A stretch of DNA of 23,326 nt from Fen-178 sp049516835 (GTDB lineage: Bacteria > Acidobacteriota > Terriglobia > Bryobacterales > Bryobacteraceae). The notes beneath the pieces were generated by a model that saw only the letters and a program-made list of their open reading frames with translations, searched no databases and had not been told where the DNA came from. The stretch's first letter is position 1. The number at the start of each line of letters is the position of its first letter. Location: positions 1 through 23,326 of the forward strand of contig JBEKSR010000079.1 in NCBI GenBank assembly GCA_049516835.1, read 5' to 3'. Positions 7,817 through 15,109 of this stretch are shown here, one piece after another. The translations under genes were made by a program, and so were the position numbers.

Positions 7817-9601
7817 ATGATTTCGCGACGAACCTTCCTGGGCAGTGCGGCTGTGTGTGCCGTAGCCCGGGCAGCGCGGCCCGCCGAACGCCTGAAACTG
7901 CGTGAATTCGCGTATTCGCAGGTCACGCTGACGGGCGGCCCTCTGGCGGCCATGTACCAGCGCATGCGCGCGCACTTCCTGAAGCTCGACGAGGACCGCT
8001 TGCTGAAGGTCTACCGCCAGCGCGCCGGGATGCCGGCGCCCGGGCCGGACATGGGCGGCTGGTACGACGCCGATGGCTTCGTTCCCGGCCACCTGATCGG
8101 CCAGTTCATTTCCGGACTGTCGCGCTTTCACGCCAACAACGGCGATCCCGACACAGCGGCCAAGGCGCGCCGCCTGGTCCAGGGCTACGCCGCCACCTTC
8201 GAGAGGGACGGCAACCCGTACGCCAGCCCGAAAGCTTCCACCACCTGGCCCTGCTACATCCTCGACAAGTATGAGATCGGCCTGCTGGATGCCGCGACTC
8301 TGGCCGGCGTGGAGGAGGCCCGCGCGCTGCTGCCGCGGGTGATCCAGAGCGCCATTCGGTTTATCCCGGACCACACCTACGATCGCATTGGAACCACGCA
8401 GCCTCCCTACGACGAGCCCTACATCCTACCCGAGAACCTCTTCAACACCCACGCGCTCACGGGCGAGAAGCGCTTCCTCGACATGGCGAAGCTGTACCTG
8501 CTCGATAGCGAGTTCTTCAACCCGCTCGCCCAAGGCGACAATATCCTGCTGGGCAAGCACGGCTACAGCCACGTAATGGCGTTGAGCTCGGGCGCGAAGG
8601 CCTGCGAGGCGCTGGGCGACGAGAAGTATCTGCGCGCCATCCGCAACGCCTGGGATATGATCGAGCAGACGCAGCAATATGCCTCGGGCGCATGGGCGCC
8701 GAACGAGACGTTCGTCAAACCCCACTCGGGCGAGCTTGCGGCCAGCCTGACTGCCACGCGCAACCACTTTGAAACGCCGTGCTGCTTTTATGCGCATGCC
8801 AAGCTGGCCCGATACCTGATGGGCTTCACGGGCGATGCGCGGTATGGAGACGGCCTGGAGCGCGTCCTGCTGAACACCATCCTGGGCGTGCTCGACCCCG
8901 ACGACGATGGCGGCTATTTCTACTACTCCGATTACCAGGCTCGCGCGCGGAAGGGCTACTACCGCCAAAAATGGCCCTGCTGCGCCGGCACGCTGATTCA
9001 ATCCGTGGCCGATTTTCCGTTGGACATCTATTTTCAAGATGCGCGCGGGATTTATATCAACCTCTATGCCGGAAGCGAGGTGCGTTGGAAGGCCAATGGC
9101 GTTGCGGTGAAGATCGCGCAGAGGACGGCGTACCCGGAGTCGGAACAGATCGAGGTGCGGGTGGAACCGGAAGCGCCCGCGGAATTCGCGGTCCACCTTC
9201 GCATTCCGGGCTGGCTCGAGAGACCCGCGCGGATTTCGTTGAATGGCCAGGCGGCCCAGGTGAAGGCCGAGCGCGGAAGTTTCGCGACGCTGACCCGCCG
9301 TTGGCGCAAAGGCGATACCATCGATCTGACGTTGCCATTCTCGTTTCGCACGGTCCCCATCGACGACCTCAACCCCGGCACAGTCGCGGTCATGCGCGGG
9401 CCGGTGATGCTCACCGCCATCGATCCGCCGAAGCAACTGGCGGCCAGCGCGCCGGCGCTGAGGGGCATGGAGCCGGCGCCCGGAAGACCTCTCGAATTCG
9501 ACTGCCAGACGGCCGCGGGCAAGGTCAGGATGCGGCCGTTCTACCAGGTGCAGCGGGAAACTTACAGCACCTACTTCCGTCGGACGCCGGAGGCTGTATG
9601 A
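7817..9601 (+). CDS. Tat-exported GH127 beta-L-arabinofuranosidase-like enzyme (former DUF1680)
   Basis: This 594-residue protein begins MISRRTFLGSA, a twin-arginine signal. The rest is an (alpha/alpha)6 barrel of the GH127 family followed by beta-sandwich segments (about 430-560). Key residues fit the cysteine-glycosidase mechanism known for HypBA1: E319 in HFETPCC with C322/C323, and the double cysteine C388-C389 in KWPCCAG, which correspond to the zinc-bound Glu/Cys3 site. The spacing ETPC rather than ETC is slightly different from the prototype. Known GH127 activities are beta-L-arabinofuranosidase and, in Bacteroides RG-II degradation, aceric-acid hydrolase. The start ATG at 7817 was chosen because it begins the Tat motif; the ATG at 7813 is out of frame. 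The gene is divergent from the regulator and upstream of the RLP operon. Confidence 0.85.
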   Translation: MISRRTFLGSAAVCAVARAARPAERLKLREFAYSQVTLTGGPLAAMYQRMRAHFLKLDEDRLLKVYRQRAGMPAPGPDMGGWYDADGFVPGHLIGQFISGLSRFHANNGDPDTAAKARRLVQGYAATFERDGNPYASPKASTTWPCYILDKYEIGLLDAATLAGVEEARALLPRVIQSAIRFIPDHTYDRIGTTQPPYDEPYILPENLFNTHALTGEKRFLDMAKLYLLDSEFFNPLAQGDNILLGKHGYSHVMALSSGAKACEALGDEKYLRAIRNAWDMIEQTQQYASGAWAPNETFVKPHSGELAASLTATRNHFETPCCFYAHAKLARYLMGFTGDARYGDGLERVLLNTILGVLDPDDDGGYFYYSDYQARARKGYYRQKWPCCAGTLIQSVADFPLDIYFQDARGIYINLYAGSEVRWKANGVAVKIAQRTAYPESEQIEVRVEPEAPAEFAVHLRIPGWLERPARISLNGQAAQVKAERGSFATLTRRWRKGDTIDLTLPFSFRTVPIDDLNPGTVAVMRGPVMLTAIDPPKQLAASAPALRGMEPAPGRPLEFDCQTAAGKVRMRPFYQVQRETYSTYFRRTPEAV

Positions 9602-9644
9602 GGTACTACTATCCATCATTTTCTTCGCGCACCGCGACGATTTT

Positions 9645-9747
9645 GTGGGGCGGGCCCCCAGGCCCGCGGCCGACCCCCTGGTCGGCCTGTTCGGACGCAG
9701 GAAGAGCCGGACCGGGGGTCCGGCGCGGACGAGGGCGTCCGCCCCAC
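9645..9747. repeat. Nested palindromic intergenic element, copy 2
   Basis: Perfect 9-bp outer arms GTGGGGCGG (9645-9653) and CCGCCCCAC (9739-9747) enclose four consecutive perfect hairpins: CGGGCC/GGCCCG (9651-9666), GGCCGACC/GGTCGGCC (9668-9687), CCGGACC/GGTCCGG (9707-9723) and GCGGACG/CGTCCGC (9725-9742). The outer arms compete with the first and last hairpins. The architecture equals the element at 5372-5463. Confidence 0.75.
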
Positions 9748-9770
9748 GTTGGTTTGCGGCTTGCTGCTAT

Positions 9771-9840
9771 GTGGGACAGACGATCGTTGTATGTCGTCTG
9801 TCGCGGCCGACAGGCCACGAAAAACGATGGCCTGTCCCAC
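9771..9840. repeat. Nested palindromic element, GTGGGACAG subtype
   Basis: Perfect outer arms GTGGGACAG (9771-9779) and CTGTCCCAC (9832-9840) enclose ACAGACGA/TCGTCTGT (9776-9801) and ACAGGCC/GGCCTGT (9810-9835). The inner and outer pairings overlap, so two folds are possible. The right arm ends one base before the GAGG ribosome-binding site of the RLP gene. Confidence 0.7.
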
Positions 9841-9851
9841 GAGGCAGACTG

Positions 9852-11060
9852 ATGGAAGAGCGGATTCGAGCGCGCTACCGGATCGAGACGGCCTTGCCGC
9901 CCCAGCAGGCGGCCGAGATCATGGCGGGCGAGCAATCCACCGGCACCTTCACGCGGGTCCCGGGTGAAACCGATGAGTTGCGCGAGCGGCATGGAGCGCG
10001 CGTGGAGTCCGTGACGCCGGCCGGGAACCCGACCTGCGAGGTGGAGCTTTCGTGGCCCCTCTCGAACCTCGGACCATCGCTGCCCAACCTGCTGGCCACG
10101 GTTGCCGGGAATTTGTGGGAGCTGAAGCAGTTCTCGGGCATGCGGCTGCTCGATCTGAAGCTGCCGCCGGCGTTTCTGGAGCGCTACAGCGGGCCGCAGT
10201 TCGGAGTCGCGGGCACGCGCCGTCTTTGCGGTGTGTACCATCGCCCGGTGATCGGCACGATTATCAAGCCCAGCGTGGGACTCACGCCGGAGGCCACGGC
10301 CGGGATCGTCCGCCAGCTCGCCGAAGGCGGAGTCGATTTCATCAAAGACGACGAATTGCAGTGCGACGGGCCGCACTGTCCCTTCGAGGAGCGGCTGGCC
10401 GCGGTGATGCGCGCGCTCCACGCACACGCCGACCGCACCGGCAAGATGGTGATGTACGCCGTCAACATTACGGGCGAGGTCGACGAGATGCTGCACCGGC
10501 ACGACCGGGTGGTCGCCGCCGGCGGCACGTGCGTCATGGTGAGCATTCACAGCATCGGGCTGCCCGCGTTGGTGGCGCTGCGGCGCCACGCCGCGGTGCC
10601 GATCCACGGGCATCGCAACGGCTGGGGGTTGCTGGGAAGATCGCGCGAGTTCGGGGTGAGCTTCGTTGCCTGGCAGAAGCTCTGGCGGCTGGCGGGCGTC
10701 GATCACCTGCACTGCAACGGCATCGCCAACAAGTTCTGGGAACCGGATGAGTCTGTGATCGCTTCCGCGCGAGAGTGCCTGAGACCGATGTTCGAGATCC
10801 CGGGCAAAGGCTGCGAGATCATGCCGGTGTTTTCGTCCGCCCAGACCGCGCGGCAAGCGCCCGCCACATACGCCGCGCTGGGCACCACGGACCTCATCTT
10901 CGCCGCGGGCGGCGGGATCATGGCGCATCCCGGCGGCATCGCGGTCGGCGTCCGCAGCCTGCACCAGGCATGGCAGGCGGCGGTCGAGGGGATTCCGCTC
11001 GAAGCGTACGCCGCCACGCACGCCGAACTGCGCGCCGCGCTCGACAGGTTCAAGCCGTGA
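9852..11060 (+). CDS. RuBisCO-like protein (RLP), candidate 3-oxo-isoapionate-4-phosphate enzyme
   Basis: This is a 402-residue RuBisCO large-subunit homologue. Aligning by eye to plant RuBisCO numbering, it keeps E27 (E60), T32 (T65), N87 (N123), K139 in IIKPS (K175), the carbamate/metal set K165-D167-E168 (K201-D203-E204), H254-R255 (H294-R295), H287 (H327), loop-6 K294 (K334), S328 (S379) and the phosphate glycines G353-G355. It has lost K177 (now S141) and H298 (now W258), so Mg-dependent enolate chemistry is expected but not CO2 fixation. RLPs paired with a DUF1537 kinase act on 3-oxo-isoapionate-4-phosphate in apionate catabolism (OiaX decarboxylase or OiaT transcarboxylase/hydrolase). 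The start ATG 9852 has GAGG at 9841-9844; the longer frame from 9645 only reads through the palindromes. The stop overlaps the kinase start (TGATG). Confidence 0.85.
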   Translation: MEERIRARYRIETALPPQQAAEIMAGEQSTGTFTRVPGETDELRERHGARVESVTPAGNPTCEVELSWPLSNLGPSLPNLLATVAGNLWELKQFSGMRLLDLKLPPAFLERYSGPQFGVAGTRRLCGVYHRPVIGTIIKPSVGLTPEATAGIVRQLAEGGVDFIKDDELQCDGPHCPFEERLAAVMRALHAHADRTGKMVMYAVNITGEVDEMLHRHDRVVAAGGTCVMVSIHSIGLPALVALRRHAAVPIHGHRNGWGLLGRSREFGVSFVAWQKLWRLAGVDHLHCNGIANKFWEPDESVIASARECLRPMFEIPGKGCEIMPVFSSAQTARQAPATYAALGTTDLIFAAGGGIMAHPGGIAVGVRSLHQAWQAAVEGIPLEAYAATHAELRAALDRFKP

Positions 11061-12340
11061 TGACGCCCCTCCCGCTGGACAAGCCGATCTTCTCGTTCTA
11101 CGGGGACGATTTCACCGGCTCAACCGATGCCCTGGAGGCGCTGGCAGCGAACGGTGTGCCCGCCGTGCTCTTCCTGCGGCCGCCCGATGCGGACGATCTC
11201 CGGGAATTCGGCGGCTGCCGGGCGGTGGGGATCGCCGGCGACAGCCGCAGCCGTTCGCCGGAATGGATGCGCGACGCGCTGCCACCTGTGTTCGAACGCT
11301 TGCGCGAGATCGGCGCGCCGGTGGTGCAGTACAAGGTCTGCTCGACGTTCGACAGCTCGAGAGAAACCGGCAGCATCGGGTGCGCACTCGAGATCGGCCA
11401 GGAGGTATTCCGCGTCCCCTGTGTGCCGGTGGTGGCGGCGGCGCCGCTGTTGGAGCGATACGTGGCGTTCGGCAACCTGTTCGCGGCGGACGGGGGCGCC
11501 ATCCACCGCATCGACCGCCATCCGGCCATGAGGGAGCACCCCACAACGCCGATGACGGAGAGCGATCTGCTGCTCCACCTGGCGCGGCAAACCGGGCGGA
11601 GGCTCGCCCTGGTGAACATTCTCGACTTGCGCGCAAGCTCGTTCCAATGGCCCGGGCGCGCGGATGGCGTGCTGTTCGATGGCCTCGATCCGGCGGACAT
11701 GGCGCAGACGGCGCGGCTGATTTGGGAGCACCGAAGCACGCCTCAGACGTTCGTGGTGGGCAGCTCCGGTTTCACCTACGGCATGCTGGATTACTGGCGC
11801 GCGCAGGGCTGGCTGCCGGAAGCCGGGGCCGCGGTTGCCGGCCAGAGAAGTCGGAATGCCGGACGCCTTCTGGTGCTGGCCGGAAGTTGCGCGCCGGCCA
11901 CGGAACGCCAGATACGCCGCGCGCTGCGCTCCGGTTTCCATGGCATCCGGCTCAACCCGGCAGATCTCAATCCGCCGGCCGCCGAAGCCGAAACGCTGGC
12001 GCAACTAGCCGCGGGACAAAGTGTTATTCTGTACAGCGCGCTGGGACCCTCGGACCGCATCGAAATCGAAGACCGGCACGCGTTCGCCGGCGCCATGGGC
12101 AGGTTGCTGCGCAATGTGCTTCTCGCCTCGGGCGTGGGCAGGATTGTGGTGGCCGGCGGCGACACGGCCAGTCATGCGGCGCGGGAACTGGGTATTTCCG
12201 CCCTCACCTTCGCCGCGCCGCTGGCGCGAGGCGCGCCTTTGTGCCGCGCCCACGGATGGCCGGGCGATCTGGAACTGGTGCTTAAAGGAGGACAGATCGG
12301 CTCGGAGGGTTTCTTCGAGGAAGTGTTGTCATGGGCATAA
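11060..12340 (+). CDS. DUF1537 four-carbon acid sugar kinase family protein, OiaK-like candidate
   Basis: The protein is 426 residues, the normal length of the family. The N-terminal domain opens with FYGDDFTGSTDALEAL (D16-D17, substrate-binding Asp motif). The C-terminal nucleotide-binding domain has VVAGGDTASHAARELG (GGDT at 366-369) and LKGGQIGSEGFF (409-420), matching the GGDT and KxGxxG signatures. Members phosphorylate C4 acid sugars (OtnK/DtnK) or 3-oxo-isoapionate (OiaK). There is no PdxA2 or class II aldolase here, the usual partners for threonate/erythronate. The partner is instead an RLP, which favours the OiaK-type reaction, giving a 4-phosphate for the RLP. The start codon overlaps the RLP stop by one base, and the 3' end overlaps the next gene by 10 bp, so translation is coupled. 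Confidence 0.83.
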   Translation: MTPLPLDKPIFSFYGDDFTGSTDALEALAANGVPAVLFLRPPDADDLREFGGCRAVGIAGDSRSRSPEWMRDALPPVFERLREIGAPVVQYKVCSTFDSSRETGSIGCALEIGQEVFRVPCVPVVAAAPLLERYVAFGNLFAADGGAIHRIDRHPAMREHPTTPMTESDLLLHLARQTGRRLALVNILDLRASSFQWPGRADGVLFDGLDPADMAQTARLIWEHRSTPQTFVVGSSGFTYGMLDYWRAQGWLPEAGAAVAGQRSRNAGRLLVLAGSCAPATERQIRRALRSGFHGIRLNPADLNPPAAEAETLAQLAAGQSVILYSALGPSDRIEIEDRHAFAGAMGRLLRNVLLASGVGRIVVAGGDTASHAARELGISALTFAAPLARGAPLCRAHGWPGDLELVLKGGQIGSEGFFEEVLSWA

Positions 12341-13014
12341 CGATTGCATACCTTCATACCAGCCACGTGCTGATTCCCCTGTTTACCGAGCTGTCCAACC
12401 GGGAACTGCCGGACGCCGAACAGTTTCACATGGTGGACGAGAGCCTGATTCGGAACACGATACGCGCACAGAGCCTGACCAAGACCACCATCCGGCGCGT
12501 GCTCGCCATGGTGCGATCGGCGCGCGAGGGCGGCGCCGACGCGGTAATGGTGACCTGTTCCTCGATCGGGCCGGCGGCCTCCATGGCGCGCCAGCTTTTC
12601 GATTTTCCGGTGATCCGCGTGGACGACGCCATGGCGGAGGAAGCCGTGCGAGCCGGGCGCCGCATCGGCGTGGCCGCGACGCTGCGCACCACGCTCGAGC
12701 CCACGGTGGCGCTGCTCCGGGAGAAGGCCGCGGCCGCACAGCGCAAAGTACACGTGGTGGAGTCGCTCTGCGACGGCGCCTTCGACGCCGTCCTTTCGGG
12801 CGACACCGCCACCCACGACCGCATGCTGACCGACGCGCTGACCCGCCTGGTGAGCGCCGTGGACGTGGTGGTGCTGGCGCAGGCGTCCATGGCGCGCGTG
12901 GTGCGGAACCTGCCGGCCGGTCCCGGCCGCGTGCCCATTCTCTCCAGCCCGGAGCTGGCCGTCAAGAGCGTCCGCTCGATGTTGTTCCCGGAGCGATCCG
13001 CCGTTTTACACTGA
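12331..13014 (+). CDS. Asp/Glu/hydantoin racemase-superfamily protein
   Basis: This 227-residue cytoplasmic protein has two racemase-type half domains. The first half keeps a catalytic-type cysteine, C76 in AVMVTCSSIGP. At the equivalent place in the second half the sequence reads VVLAQASMARV (about 181-190), so the second cysteine is replaced by A185. A two-base racemisation is therefore not expected; one-cysteine members catalyse other deprotonation or decarboxylation reactions (for example arylmalonate decarboxylase and maleate isomerase relatives). Its substrate is unknown. Since it overlaps the kinase by 10 bp and precedes the permease, it most likely epimerises, isomerises or decarboxylates an acid-sugar intermediate of the same route. 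It may stand in for a pathway step not otherwise seen here. Confidence 0.78.
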   Translation: MGITIAYLHTSHVLIPLFTELSNRELPDAEQFHMVDESLIRNTIRAQSLTKTTIRRVLAMVRSAREGGADAVMVTCSSIGPAASMARQLFDFPVIRVDDAMAEEAVRAGRRIGVAATLRTTLEPTVALLREKAAAAQRKVHVVESLCDGAFDAVLSGDTATHDRMLTDALTRLVSAVDVVVLAQASMARVVRNLPAGPGRVPILSSPELAVKSVRSMLFPERSAVLH

Positions 13015-13020
13015 GGTACT

Positions 13021-14265
13021 TTGAAGAAACGCCACCGCGTTCTCGGCTTCCTGGTTTCGCTCTCGGTCATCACGTTCCTCGACCGCCTCGCCATCGCGGT
13101 CGCGGGTCCGCGAATCCAGGATGAGCTGCACATCCCGCCGGAGAGGTGGGGCTGGGTGCTGGGCGCGTTTGTGCTGGCCTACGGGTTTTTCGAAATCCCT
13201 TCGGGCGCCTCGGGCGACCGCCTCGGCCAGCGCCGGGTTCTGACACGAATCGTAGTGTGGTGGTCGGCGTTCACGGCAGCCACGGCCGCGGCGGCGAATT
13301 TCGCGCAACTGATCCTGACGCAGCTTCTGTTCGGCGCAGGCGAGGCGGGCGCGTACCCCAACGCCTCGGGCGTGATCGCGCGGTGGTTCCCCACCTCGGA
13401 GCGGGCGCGCGCGCAAGGGGCGGTGTGGGCAGCCAGCCGGGTGGGCGGGGCTCTGTCGCCGTTGTTGGTGGTTCCGCTGCTGCGCGCCATCGGATGGCGC
13501 GGGATGTTTTGCGTTTTCGCCATCCTGGGACTGGTCTGGGCGTCCCTATGGCGGGCATGGTTTCACGACCGTCCCGGAGATCAGCCGGGCATTAGCGCCG
13601 CGGAGCTGGCGGAGATCGGCGCCGCATCCCCGCAGACACACGCCGGCGGGGTCTGGTCCGGGCTGTTCCACAGCCGCCAAACCTGGCTCTTGATGGCCAT
13701 GTACTGGTGTTATGTCTGGGGCTCGTGGTTCTACTTTTCGTGGTTCCCGACGTTCCTCGTGCGCGGGGCCGGCTTCACCGAAAAGCAGATGGGCTTGCTT
13801 TCGGCGCTGCCGTTCCTGCTCGGCTGCGGCGGCAACCTGGCGGGCGGCGTCCTCAGCGACCGTCTGGCGGTGCGCTACGGATTGAAGGTCGCCCGCTGCG
13901 GTCAGGCCTCGGCGAGCCTCGCGGTTTCGTCGCTGCTCATCCTCGGGCTGGCCTTCGCCAAGGACAAAACTCTGGTGATGATCCTCTCCCCGCTCGGTTT
14001 CGGCGTGCTGGACCTGATGCTGCCCGCCGCATGGTCGCTCTGCCTCGACCTCGGCCGCGCGCACGCGGGAGTCCTCACCGCCACCATGAACACGGCGGGC
14101 CTCGCGGGCGGCTTCGTATGCACCGTGCTGTTCGGCTACCTGGTGCGCGCGACCGGCGGGTACCGCGCGCCGCTGTGCCTGGTGGCGGCGATGGTCATGC
14201 TGAGCGCGGTTCTGTTCGCGCTCATCGATCCCCGGCGGCCGGTGTGGAAAGGAGCGGAGATCTAA
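13021..14265 (+). CDS. MFS permease, anion:cation symporter (ACS, hexuronate/acid-sugar) family
   Basis: This 414-residue inner-membrane transporter has about 12 hydrophobic segments. The loop GDRLGQRRVLTRI between helices 2 and 3 is the MFS signature. QLLFGAGEAGAYPNASGVIARWFPTSERARAQG (about 101-133) is the typical ACS-family block seen in galactonate, glucarate and hexuronate importers. Start codon is TTG at 13021, chosen because TGAGG (13012-13016) lies 4 bp upstream and the frame has no better ATG before the first helix. Only 6 bp separate it from the racemase-like gene, so it closes the RLP operon. The likely cargo is a sugar acid such as apionate or a related aldonate; this is inferred from the family and neighbours. 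Confidence 0.85.
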   Translation: MKKRHRVLGFLVSLSVITFLDRLAIAVAGPRIQDELHIPPERWGWVLGAFVLAYGFFEIPSGASGDRLGQRRVLTRIVVWWSAFTAATAAAANFAQLILTQLLFGAGEAGAYPNASGVIARWFPTSERARAQGAVWAASRVGGALSPLLVVPLLRAIGWRGMFCVFAILGLVWASLWRAWFHDRPGDQPGISAAELAEIGAASPQTHAGGVWSGLFHSRQTWLLMAMYWCYVWGSWFYFSWFPTFLVRGAGFTEKQMGLLSALPFLLGCGGNLAGGVLSDRLAVRYGLKVARCGQASASLAVSSLLILGLAFAKDKTLVMILSPLGFGVLDLMLPAAWSLCLDLGRAHAGVLTATMNTAGLAGGFVCTVLFGYLVRATGGYRAPLCLVAAMVMLSAVLFALIDPRRPVWKGAEI

Positions 14266-14284
14266 CCTCTTTCCGTCGCTGGGA

Positions 14285-14629
14285 TTACAGGTCCAAGGCG
14301 CGACGTAATGCGGTGTCTACCTCAGCCATGCGGAACGCGGGCAAAGTGCCGGCTTCCGGAGCCACTAGCCACGACGGGTCGAGAGACCGGACTTGGAAGC
14401 ATAGAAACACGGTGTCACGGGGCAACCCGGACTCTGCCGCGGTAACCCGGACGTTCACCGGATAGTCACGGGAGATGTTGGCAGCATCGGTCCCGACGAC
14501 GACCGTGACCACGAGCGGGAGACGGTTGATCGCGTCGGCCGAAACAACCAAGACCGGCCGGCGGCCGGCTTGTTCACGACCTCGGACGGGGTCGAGCGAC
14601 GCGAAGTGAATCTGGCCGCGCCTAACCAT
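14285..14629 (-). CDS. MazF/PemK-type toxin (mRNA interferase)
   Basis: This 114-residue protein opens MVRRGQIHFASLDPVRGREQAGRRPVLVVS, the standard MazF/PemK beginning, including the RG-REQ-G-RP loop that forms the RNA-binding edge. It continues with a beta-rich core and LPRDTVFLCFQVRSLDP, where the usual S/T-x-x-x-x-x-Q-x-R-x-D-type pattern (QVRSLD) is kept. The full length suggests a functional toxin that cuts mRNA in the cytoplasm. The ATG at 14629 overlaps the antitoxin stop by 8 bp. Longer in-frame starts would extend back through the antitoxin gene and were rejected. The gene is convergent with the MFS permease, with a gap of only 19 bp and no visible terminator. Confidence 0.85.
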   Translation of the reverse strand: MVRRGQIHFASLDPVRGREQAGRRPVLVVSADAINRLPLVVTVVVGTDAANISRDYPVNVRVTAAESGLPRDTVFLCFQVRSLDPSWLVAPEAGTLPAFRMAEVDTALRRALDL

Positions 14630-14897
14630 TCCCGAGGCCATCCATTTCGGTGGCGGCGAAGTCCCTGGCAATGGCAGCACACTCAGCCTGGATTTGCGGG
14701 TCCTCGGCCATTGCAGCGACGGCACGGTCGAACTCCTGCCGGCGGCGCCGGGAGATGTACTCCTGAAGCGAGAGGATCACCAGGCGGTTCAGGTTGGTGC
14801 GGAGTTCGGGCGGGGCAACGGAGTCCAGCTCGCCGATCAAGGCACTGGGCAGGGCCACACTGCGACGGATCGTGGTGGCCGGTTTATGGCGTTTCAT
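14622..14897 (-). CDS. Ribbon-helix-helix antitoxin
   Basis: This is a small protein of 91 residues. The N-terminus is basic and contains a beta-strand plus two helices typical of ribbon-helix-helix DNA binders (TIRRSVALPSALIGELDSVAPP, then LNRLVILSLQEYISRRRRQE). The C-terminal acidic/alanine-rich part (about 58-91) would wrap the toxin. The ATG at 14897 directly abuts three tandem 12-bp repeats, and the only Shine-Dalgarno (AGGTG) lies inside the nearest repeat. Binding of the antitoxin or of the toxin-antitoxin complex there would block both transcription and translation. Overlap with the toxin gene gives the usual antitoxin-first order. Confidence 0.82.
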   Translation of the reverse strand: MKRHKPATTIRRSVALPSALIGELDSVAPPELRTNLNRLVILSLQEYISRRRRQEFDRAVAAMAEDPQIQAECAAIARDFAATEMDGLGNG

Positions 14898-14933
14898 GTC
14901 ACACCTATGGTAACACCTATCGTCACACCTGTG
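14898..14933 (-). promoter_or_regulatory. Three tandem 12-bp repeats, antitoxin operator
   Basis: On the plus strand the three units are GTCACACCTATG (14898-14909), GTAACACCTATC (14910-14921) and GTCACACCTGTG (14922-14933). They are exactly 12 bp apart, with the core CACCT invariant. They lie right before the antitoxin start. Ribbon-helix-helix repressors bind such closely spaced tandem sites cooperatively, so this is the likely autoregulatory operator. Confidence 0.65.
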
Positions 14934-15109
14934 TTGCGTCGATCTGGCGCCGGATGCAATGTACGCCCAGATCGCCAGCCAACGTCAAGGGGAGCAGCAG
15001 ACAGAGCGAGTGAAGAGTCACCGCCGAACGGAAGGGGGAGTAATCCAATTCAGCGCTCCACGGACACCGGCTGGGGCACTCTCCGAGTGGCCGACCACCC
15101 TGGACTTGA

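Noticed and set aside
8426..9619. 397-residue minus-strand open frame opposite GH127
   Set aside because: Shadow frame produced by high GC; no motifs, while the plus strand carries the catalytic cysteines.
9645..9851. Longer N-terminus for the RLP
   Set aside because: The added 69 residues translate the palindromic elements. The ATG at 9852 has a Shine-Dalgarno and matches the family's N-terminus.
9609..11021. 470-residue minus-strand open frame opposite the RLP gene
   Set aside because: It is the antisense shadow of a GC-rich gene, has low-complexity His/Arg/Gly composition, and runs through the palindromic repeats. No family resemblance.
9852..11060. Genuine RuBisCO for CO2 fixation
   Set aside because: K177 and H298 equivalents are lost, no small subunit or phosphoribulokinase is present, and the neighbours are a DUF1537 kinase and an acid-sugar permease.
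14898..14933. CRISPR array from short tandem repeats
   Set aside because: Units are 12 bp with no spacers, and they sit on an antitoxin start; an operator explains them better.
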